DNA from: Ruminococcaceae bacterium UBA3323
Lineage (GTDB): Bacteria > Bacillota > Clostridia > Oscillospirales > Acutalibacteraceae
NCBI GenBank assembly: GCA_002361935.1
Contig: DESD01000005.1
Span: 1 to 6,550, forward strand
Direction of reading: 5' to 3'
DNA: 6,550 bases
A program made the position numbers and the translations under genes. The notes under the pieces are model-generated. The model was given only the letters and a program-made list of their open reading frames with translations. It searched no databases and had not been told where the DNA came from. This document shows positions 1 through 4,009 of this stretch, piece after piece. The stretch's first letter is position 1; every line of letters begins with the position of its first letter.

Positions 1-105
1 GTTCAACTGGTGGTTATGATTGTAGTTTTTGTGTGCTTAGACAATGCGTAAGCATTCGAGCTTGCATAGGGAATCAATAAGAAAAGAGCAGTGAAAAAGA
101 CTTTT
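1..105. other. Leader region without a recognisable gene
   Basis: I see no supported gene here. On the + strand the first frame is open from base 1 to a TAA at 49-51 and the third frame to a TAA at 78-80. Either could be the tail of a gene starting before the window, but the 16 to 25 residues available resemble nothing I know. An imperfect hairpin lies at 44-67: ATGC and AAGC pair with GCTT and GCAT, with a 2-nt bulge and a 6-nt loop. It has no following T-run, so I do not call it a terminator. Confidence 0.3.
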
Positions 106-108
106 TAT

Positions 109-150
109 ATTGCTGATTTTGCTGAAATCTGTTATACTTTTATCAGCAAT
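109..150. repeat. Inverted repeat bracketing the promoter (operator candidate)
   Basis: ATTGCTGAT (109-117) and its exact reverse complement ATCAGCAAT (142-150) form a perfect 9-bp inverted repeat. It covers the -35 on the left and the expected transcription start on the right. The core TTGCTGA also occurs a third time, directly repeated at 119-125 in the spacer. Two direct copies and one inverted copy around one promoter suggest binding of a dimeric regulator, possibly with looping. The regulator is unknown and no binding family is recognised. Confidence 0.4.
110..138 (+). promoter_or_regulatory. Sigma-A-type promoter with extended -10 for the dehydrogenase-like gene
   Basis: The -35 is TTGCTG (110-115), followed by a 17-bp spacer and a -10 of TATACT (133-138). 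The -10 is preceded by TGT (130-132), giving the extended -10 motif TGn. Transcription would start near 145, leaving a leader of about 20 nt. The ribosome binding site GGAGG (156-160) sits 7 nt before the ATG at 168. Spacing and match are good; the call rests on sequence alone. Confidence 0.7.
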
Positions 151-167
151 GCTTCGGAGGTATAATA

Positions 168-1211
168 ATGAATATTTTTATGATAGGCGGTACGGGGCTT
201 CTCGGTTCAGCTGCGGCACAGCTTTTTATCGATAAAGGTCACAGCGTAAAAACGCTTTCCCTTCCTCCGCTTCCTGTTGGTGCAGTGCTTCCGCAGGAAA
301 TGGAAATCATTCTTAAGGATGCAAACAAGCTTTCCGATGATGAAATGCTTGCAGTAATGCGTGGCTGTGATATGTTTGTTTTTGCAACAGGTGTTGATGA
401 AAGGGTCGAATTTTCCGCCCCTGTTTATGATGCCTATTATAAATATAATATTGCTCCGCTTGAAAGGCTTCTGCCCCTTGCAAAAAAAGCAGGAATGAAG
501 GGTGCGGCTGTATGCGGCTCGTATTTTGCATGGCTTGCAAAAAATCGTCCCGATATGAAGCTTTGCGATAAGCATCCGTATATTAAAAGCAGGGTAGAGC
601 AGGAAAAGATTTGTGAAAAATATTCCGATGTGGATTTTCAGGTTGGTGTTCTTGAACTTCCGTATATTTTCGGAACACAGCCGGGCAGAAAGCCCGTTTG
701 GGTTATTCTGATAGAACAGCTTCAAAGATTTGAAATAATGCCGTTTACAATGTATCCTGCAGGCGGTACGGCGATGCTTACCGTAAGGCAGGTAGGGCAG
801 GCAATAGTCGGTGCGGCAGAGCAGGCTTTCGAAGCAGTTCAGGGCAATTGCGGCAAATTCCGTGCTTATGGTATTTCCTGCTATAATATGACCTGGCGTG
901 AATTTCTTAAAATTGTTTACCGTGCGATGAACGGAATACCAAATAGAAAAATTTTTGATGTTCCGAAAAGTGCATTCAAAGCCTTTGGCATTGTTATGCG
1001 AAGGGATTATAAGAAAAGAAATGTTGATGCAGGCATTGATCCGGTAGGGCTTGCTGATATTATGGGTATGAATTTGTTTATTCCCACGGATGACTGCAAG
1101 GCACTCGGCTGTACAAATGATGATATTGAAAAAGCAATCTTCGATTCAATAAAGCTGTCTAAAGAAGCCTTTGAGGGCAAAGCACAGCTTGTTGATATGA
1201 AAGGCGAGTAA
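168..1211 (+). CDS. NAD-dependent epimerase/dehydratase family protein (atypical extended SDR)
   Basis: This is a 347-residue cytoplasmic protein of the NAD(P)-binding Rossmann superfamily. The N-terminus carries the glycine-rich dinucleotide motif GGTGLLG (residues 7-13) directly after a beta strand, as in extended short-chain dehydrogenase/reductases. Length fits nucleotide-sugar epimerases and related COG0451-type proteins (about 300-350). The usual catalytic Ser-Tyr-xxx-Lys set is only partly present: S118 in CGSYF and Y138 in HPYIKSR are plausible, but the position four after the tyrosine is R142 rather than Lys. It may therefore be an atypical or regulatory member, or use a variant active site. 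The substrate cannot be told from sequence. The ATG at 168 is supported by GGAGG at 156-160. The gene stands alone, with its own promoter and a terminator right after the stop, so neighbours give no clue to its pathway. Confidence 0.85.
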   Translation: MNIFMIGGTGLLGSAAAQLFIDKGHSVKTLSLPPLPVGAVLPQEMEIILKDANKLSDDEMLAVMRGCDMFVFATGVDERVEFSAPVYDAYYKYNIAPLERLLPLAKKAGMKGAAVCGSYFAWLAKNRPDMKLCDKHPYIKSRVEQEKICEKYSDVDFQVGVLELPYIFGTQPGRKPVWVILIEQLQRFEIMPFTMYPAGGTAMLTVRQVGQAIVGAAEQAFEAVQGNCGKFRAYGISCYNMTWREFLKIVYRAMNGIPNRKIFDVPKSAFKAFGIVMRRDYKKRNVDAGIDPVGLADIMGMNLFIPTDDCKALGCTNDDIEKAIFDSIKLSKEAFEGKAQLVDMKGE

Positions 1212-1221
1212 TCTTAATTAG

Positions 1222-1248
1222 CGGCGGACTTTTGTCCGCCGTTTTTTT
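1222..1248 (+). terminator. Intrinsic terminator of the dehydrogenase-like gene
   Basis: CGGCGGAC (1222-1229) pairs perfectly with GTCCGCCG (1234-1241) around a TTTT loop. Seven T residues (1242-1248) follow. The hairpin begins 11 nt after the TAA stop, a textbook rho-independent terminator. Confidence 0.93.
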
Positions 1249-1285
1249 GTTTGCAGTGAGGGTTTATGTGCCCGCATTTTGAAGT

Positions 1286-1311
1286 TGGGCGGATATCATC
1301 CGTCTGTTTTT
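1286..1311 (+). terminator. Possible second, weaker terminator hairpin
   Basis: CGGAT (1290-1294) and ATCCG (1298-1302) pair around a 3-nt loop. The stem can be lengthened outward by G-T wobbles and one G-C pair (1286-1289 with 1303-1306). A run of five T (1307-1311) follows. It may act as a backup for the strong terminator upstream. The wobble-rich base makes this tentative. Confidence 0.35.
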
Positions 1312-1339
1312 ATAATACAAAAAATTCTGAAAAAATTTC

Positions 1340-1368
1340 TTGACATATATATTTCAATATAGTATTAT
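1340..1368 (+). promoter_or_regulatory. Strong sigma-A promoter of the GntR-ABC operon
   Basis: A consensus -35 TTGACA (1340-1345), a 17-bp spacer and the -10 TATTAT (1363-1368) are followed by an expected start near 1375. The leader to the ATG at 1408 is about 33 nt and contains AAGGGGGG (1394-1401) as ribosome binding site. A near-consensus promoter under a local repressor fits an operon that is shut off until an inducer appears. Confidence 0.85.
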
Positions 1369-1394
1369 TGTATTAGTTAAGTAACACAATAATA
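1363..1394. promoter_or_regulatory. Palindromic operator candidate for the GntR regulator
   Basis: TATTATTGT (1363-1371) and ACAATAATA (1386-1394) are exact reverse complements. Inside them TTA (1373-1375) and TAA (1382-1384) also pair, so the 32-bp element is an imperfect palindrome centred between 1378 and 1379. It starts on the -10 box and runs over the transcription start to the edge of the ribosome binding site, where a bound repressor would block transcription. GntR/YtrA-type regulators usually bind such dyads in their own promoters; binding here is inferred. Confidence 0.6.
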
Positions 1395-1407
1395 AGGGGG
1401 GTTAATT

Positions 1408-1788
1408 ATGGATTATCAATTTGATAATGATAAACCGATTTATCTGCAGATGGTGGAGGTTATAAAAAAAGAAATCATCTCCGGCAGACTGAAATGCGGA
1501 GAAAAAATACCGTCTGTTCGTGAAATCGCCTATCAGGCAAAGGTGAATCCGAATACTGTTCAAAAGGCACTTTCCGAGCTTGAACGATGCGGGCTGGTTT
1601 ATACAGAGCGCACCAATGGCAAATTTGTAACAGAGAATAAGTCTATAATCAAAGAGCATCGTGATGATATTATTAATGAAAAAGTTGAGTCATTTTTAAA
1701 GGATATGATTCATATTGGCGTAAATGAAGATGAAATCAGGGAATACCTTGACAGTAAGAAAGGATTGTTTAACAGTGAAATTGCTTGA
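1408..1788 (+). CDS. YtrA-subfamily GntR transcriptional regulator
   Basis: This 126-residue DNA-binding protein is probably the autorepressor of the operon. Residues about 9-76 form the GntR winged helix: the N-terminal KPIYLQ stretch, the helix-turn-helix around SVREIAYQAKVNPNTVQKAL (36-55) and a wing ending near GKFVT (71-75). The remaining 50 residues are a short helical tail, too small for the ligand domains of FadR- or HutC-type members. That shortness is typical of the YtrA subfamily, which is usually encoded directly ahead of an ABC exporter. The ATG at 1408 is preceded by a very strong purine-rich site (1394-1401). Its end overlaps the ATPase start by 14 nt, indicating translational coupling. 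In Bacillus the related ytr operon responds to cell-wall-active antibiotics; the inducer here is unknown. Confidence 0.92.
   Translation: MDYQFDNDKPIYLQMVEVIKKEIISGRLKCGEKIPSVREIAYQAKVNPNTVQKALSELERCGLVYTERTNGKFVTENKSIIKEHRDDIINEKVESFLKDMIHIGVNEDEIREYLDSKKGLFNSEIA
1759..1764 (+). promoter_or_regulatory. Ribosome binding site deciding the GTG start of the ATPase gene
   Basis: AAAGGA lies 10 nt before GTG at 1775-1777. The frame also has an ATG at 1724, but nothing like a good ribosome binding site precedes it, and it would add 17 residues ahead of the usual ABC N-terminus. The GTG start gives MKLLECKNLSKSF, the normal beginning of such ATPases. Confidence 0.7.
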
Positions 1789-2470
1789 GTGTAAAAATTT
1801 ATCCAAAAGCTTTGATAATAAAGCAGTCCTGAAAAATATAAACCTTTCCGTTGGCAGCGGCAGAATTATCGGTTTGCTTGGAAAAAACGGTCAAGGCAAA
1901 ACAACGCTTATCAAACTTATAAATGATTTGCTTACACCTACGGACGGCGAAGTGCTGATTAACGGAAGAACACCCGGCATTGAAAGCAAAAAGATTATAT
2001 CTTATCTCCCTGAGCGTACTTATCTTGATAAGGATATGACTGTTCGGCAGGAAATTACCTTTTTCAGTGAGTTTTATGATAATTTCAATGTTGAACGTGC
2101 ATATAATCTGCTTGAAAAACTCGGCCTTGATGCGAATCAGAAATTATCAAAAATGTCCAAGGGTATGCAGGAAAAGGTGCAGCTTGTTCTGGTTATGGCA
2201 AGAGATGCAGCGCTTTATATTCTTGATGAACCGCTTGGGGGTGTTGACCCTGCATCAAGAGATTACATTCTTGATACAATTCTTACAAATTTCTGTGAAG
2301 GTGCAAGCATAATCATTTCAACGCACCTTATTGCAGATGTTGAGCGTATCCTTGATGAAGTTATTTTTATTGATAAGGGTGAAATTGTTTTGCACGAGCT
2401 TGCCGATAATTTAAGAACGAAGCAGAATGCGAGCATTGATGAGATTTTCAGGAGGACTTTCAGATGCTGA
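1775..2470 (+). CDS. ABC transporter ATP-binding protein (YtrB/BcrA-like)
   Basis: This 231-residue cytoplasmic ATPase powers the permease encoded next to it. From the GTG start the visible motifs are Walker A GKNGQGKTT (36-44), Walker B LYILDEP (147-153) with catalytic E152, the D-loop GGVDPASRD (155-163) and the switch histidine H184 in STHL. The signature is degenerate, MSKGMQEKVQ (127-136) instead of LSGGQ. The Q-loop region reads SYLPERT (76-82), with Pro-Glu where most ABC proteins have Gln. From what I recall, both are usual for the antibiotic-resistance and YtrB-like group and do not indicate loss of function. It overlaps the regulator by 14 nt and the permease by 7 nt, so the three genes are one translationally coupled operon. 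Substrate is not predictable; export of, or defence against, a membrane-active compound is the family-based guess. Confidence 0.93.
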   Translation: MKLLECKNLSKSFDNKAVLKNINLSVGSGRIIGLLGKNGQGKTTLIKLINDLLTPTDGEVLINGRTPGIESKKIISYLPERTYLDKDMTVRQEITFFSEFYDNFNVERAYNLLEKLGLDANQKLSKMSKGMQEKVQLVLVMARDAALYILDEPLGGVDPASRDYILDTILTNFCEGASIIISTHLIADVERILDEVIFIDKGEIVLHELADNLRTKQNASIDEIFRRTFRC

Positions 2471-3258
2471 AGAAATTATTGAAATATGATTTGAAATGGA
2501 TTTATAAAGTGATTGCAGTATTTTATGCGCTTGCTGCTTTTTTTGCGCTGCTTTCATTCGGATTGTCAGCTTGGGGCAATTCAACACTTTTCAATGTTCT
2601 TGCACAAATTTCGTGCGGATTTACTGTAGCAATGGTTGCAAACTGTATTGTGAATTCAATTATGCGTTCATGGGTAAGATTTCACAATAATATGTATAAA
2701 GATGAGTCATATCTTACACATACACTTCCTATATCCCGGCATACAATTTTTTTGTCAAAAACTCTATCGGCACTTATCTGCATGTTTATATCAACCGCAG
2801 TTTCGGCATTGTGCATAATACTTTGCTATTATAATAATGCTGTGATCAAGGAAAGCGTGAAATCTATACTTGAATCACTGGCAGAATCGTTTGGCGTTTC
2901 CAAAGCGGCAGTGTTGGCGTTTTTTGTTTTTATAATTTTTCTTGAAATTATGTTTATTCTTCTTTCGGGTTATAACGGTATAATATTAGGGCATAAATCC
3001 AATAAAAAGAAAATGCCGAAAAGTATTATAATCGGTTTTGCCGTGTATCTTGCGTTTAATATTCTTACTGTTGGGCTAATCTGCTTAGCAGGCGTTTTTG
3101 ATGACAGAATTATGGGTATGATTACATCTGCCGATGTTGTTGATATGTCAGCTGTTAAAATATGCTTTATTGTTTCGGCTGCTGTTTATGCTGTCTATAA
3201 TCTGGCGCTTTATGTAATCGGAAGTAAATGCCTTAAAAAAGGTGTAAATATAGATTAA
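2464..3258 (+). CDS. ABC-2-type transporter permease, six predicted membrane helices
   Basis: This 264-residue integral membrane protein is the channel partner of the preceding ATPase. Hydrophobic segments lie at about residues 14-36, 42-66, 93-123, 148-175, 187-211 and 230-253. A basic N-terminus (MLKKLLKYDLKW) suggests a cytoplasmic start. The soluble stretch between helices 2 and 3 contains ESYLTHTLPISR (81-92), a motif that recurs in small Firmicutes ABC-2 permeases and probably contacts the ATPase. AGGAGG at 2450-2455, inside the ATPase gene, stands 8 nt before the ATG, and the start overlaps the ATPase stop codon region. One ATPase and one permease gene suggest a homodimer of each. No extra large extracellular domain is present, which argues against the MacB or BceB types. 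Confidence 0.88.
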   Translation: MLKKLLKYDLKWIYKVIAVFYALAAFFALLSFGLSAWGNSTLFNVLAQISCGFTVAMVANCIVNSIMRSWVRFHNNMYKDESYLTHTLPISRHTIFLSKTLSALICMFISTAVSALCIILCYYNNAVIKESVKSILESLAESFGVSKAAVLAFFVFIIFLEIMFILLSGYNGIILGHKSNKKKMPKSIIIGFAVYLAFNILTVGLICLAGVFDDRIMGMITSADVVDMSAVKICFIVSAAVYAVYNLALYVIGSKCLKKGVNID

Positions 3259-3285
3259 GTTATAGAGCAAGTGCGTTTTTGCATC

Positions 3286-3331
3286 ATAAAAATAAAGCAG
3301 TGCCGAAAAAATCAGCACTGCCTATTTTTAT
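3286..3331. terminator. Bidirectional terminator between the ABC operon and 6S RNA
   Basis: GCAGTGC (3297-3303) pairs with GCACTGC (3315-3321). Outside it, separated by a small internal loop, ATAAAAATA (3286-3294) pairs with TATTTTTAT (3323-3331). Each side of the GC-rich stem is T-rich on its own strand: TATTTTTATTT after it on +, TTTATTTTTAT after it on minus. It can therefore end both the permease transcript coming from the left and the 6S RNA transcript coming from the right. Confidence 0.88.
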
Positions 3332-3527
3332 TTAATCCGCACATCCGCCGAAAGCTGAAGATAACCTGCATGTTAAAGCAGGTGGGTTTTAGCCGCATTA
3401 TTTTGTGCTCCCAGCGTCCGTATAAATACGGGAGGTCTGCATACCTGTAAGGCGAGCATAAATCCCTAATAAAAGATTGTTCGGGTTATTAAAGCTTTCG
3501 GTTGTCGAGATGCACAGACTGTAAACA
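3330..3527 (-). ncRNA. ssrS: 6S RNA
   Basis: 6S RNA binds the housekeeping RNA polymerase holoenzyme by mimicking an open promoter. Read on the minus strand, the ends form a closing stem, AGUCUGUGCAUC (3520-3509) with GAUGUGCGGAUU (3345-3334), allowing G-U pairs. A second stem follows, CCGAAAGCU (3501-3493) with AGCUUUCGG (3356-3348). A large central bubble then opens, carrying on its 3' side the hairpin ACCUGC/GCAGGU (3383-3378 with 3369-3364). Beyond it a distal arm starts with UUUAUGCUC/GAGCACAAA (3462-3454 with 3410-3402) and ends in a CCGUA/UACGG hairpin (3431-3427 with 3422-3418). The 3' part GGUUA...CAGC...CGGCGG matches the E. coli 6S 3' end GGGUUACAGCCUGCGGCGG as I remember it. Size (about 195 nt) and fold fit Firmicutes 6S. 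Exact ends are estimated from the promoter and stem. It follows the DUF1292 gene with no terminator between. Confidence 0.85.
3479..3495 (+). other. Candidate 6S product-RNA (pRNA) template site
   Basis: Polymerase bound to 6S RNA copies part of the 5' side of the central bubble into a short pRNA. Here the complement of that strand reads GUUCGGGUUAUUAAAGC, starting opposite C3479. That lies about 42 nt from the closing-stem base, or 49 from the estimated transcript start. The pRNA of Bacillus subtilis 6S-1, as I recall it, begins GUUCGG and starts near nucleotide 40, so position and first bases agree. No DNA gene is implied: this marks the template on the 6S RNA. Confidence 0.5.
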
Positions 3528-3534
3528 ATGTAAC

Positions 3535-3563
3535 ACTATATAGTATCACTGCTCAGGTTCAAA
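3535..3563 (-). promoter_or_regulatory. Probable 6S RNA promoter inside the end of the DUF1292 gene
   Basis: On the minus strand TTTGAA (3563-3558), a 17-bp spacer and TATAGT (3540-3535) predict a start at about 3528-3527, a few bases ahead of the closing stem. The -35 lies in the last codons of the DUF1292 gene. An overlapping TACTAT (3545-3540) is an alternative -10 but has a poorer -35. Read-through from the DUF1292 promoter followed by processing is also possible. Confidence 0.55.
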
Positions 3564-3863
3564 ATATTCAACCTCAAATTTTTCTTCAACTTTTGCCATA
3601 AGAATATCGGAAATCTGTTCGTATTCCATTTCATCCTCAATTTCGGCAAGATATTCCTCGCCGTCCTCTTCAAGAACCTTAAGAATAACTACCTCGTAAT
3701 CCGCCTCAACGATTTCTTCGGCATCATCTCTGTATTCTGTTATAGCAACATAAACATCATCTTCTGTTTCATATCTTTCAAGAAGCTCAAACAAGATTTC
3801 ATTTCCGTTATCATCGGTAACGGAAATAATATCAGGCTCATAAAATTCCTTTTCGTTATCCAT
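3546..3863 (-). CDS. DUF1292 family protein (YrzB-like), highly acidic
   Basis: This is a 105-residue soluble protein of unknown molecular function. The pattern IISVTDDNGNEILFELLERYETEDDVYVA in the first 40 residues and the later EDEMEYEQISDILMAKVEE match the DUF1292 family, widespread in Firmicutes and often near the Holliday-junction resolvase gene ruvX/yrrF and alaS. By count 40 of 105 residues are Asp or Glu against 6 Lys or Arg, so it is strongly acidic, with no membrane segment or signal. The start is supported by AAAGGAT (3877-3871) 7 nt before the ATG and by a near-consensus promoter. Its stop (TGA) lies about 20 nt ahead of the estimated 6S RNA start, with no terminator between. The acidity hints at contact with a basic partner such as a nucleic-acid-binding protein, but no function should be assigned. 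Confidence 0.88.
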   Translation of the reverse strand: MDNEKEFYEPDIISVTDDNGNEILFELLERYETEDDVYVAITEYRDDAEEIVEADYEVVILKVLEEDGEEYLAEIEDEMEYEQISDILMAKVEEKFEVEYFEPEQ

Positions 3864-3893
3864 TTTTACAATCCTTTCTGTTTATCTGTTATC

Positions 3894-3922
3894 ATTATAG
3901 TATTTTAATTTAATTTCGTCAA
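3894..3922 (-). promoter_or_regulatory. Near-consensus sigma-A promoter of the DUF1292 gene
   Basis: On the minus strand TTGACG (3922-3917), a 17-bp spacer and a perfect TATAAT (3899-3894) are present. The expected start is near 3887, giving a leader of about 24 nt with AAAGGAT just before the ATG. This strong promoter may also supply part of the 6S RNA by read-through. Confidence 0.85.
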
Positions 3923-3952
3923 TAGAAATATATGGCTTAATCTATTAGAAAA

Positions 3953-3980
3953 GATATCTGCAGCTGAGCAAAATGATATC
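3953..3980 (-). terminator. Weak hairpin after the GH95 gene, doubtful terminator
   Basis: Two copies of the self-complementary GATATC (3975-3980 and 3953-3958) can pair around a 16-nt loop, followed on the minus strand by TTTTCT. It lies about 30 nt past the GH95 stop. With only 6 A/T-rich pairs and a large loop it would be a poor terminator, but nothing better lies between 4010 and the DUF1292 promoter. Confidence 0.25.
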
Positions 3981-4009
3981 CGGAAATGTAATAAATAATC
4001 AGTCAAATG

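Noticed and set aside
44..67. Hairpin near the left edge as a terminator of an upstream gene
   Set aside because: The stem contains a bulge and no T-run follows on either strand at the right place.
207..725. A 172-codon open frame on the minus strand inside the dehydrogenase-like gene
   Set aside because: It is a shadow of the + strand gene: low-complexity Phe/Ile/Lys-rich composition, no recognisable family, no promoter or ribosome binding site, while the + frame has a clear Rossmann motif.
1724..2470. Longer version of the ABC ATPase starting at ATG 1724
   Set aside because: It adds 17 residues not typical of the family and lacks a ribosome binding site; GTG at 1775 has AAAGGA at proper spacing.
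3334..3545. Riboswitch or leader of a + strand gene in the 3259-3545 region
   Set aside because: No + strand gene follows (the next genes run on the minus strand). The fold and conserved bases on the minus strand fit 6S RNA instead.
1290..3982. Ten-base match CGGATATCAT at 1290-1299 and, inverted, at 3973-3982
   Set aside because: The two copies have different surroundings and no shared flanks; with the self-complementary GATATC core, chance is an adequate explanation and there is no sign of a mobile element.
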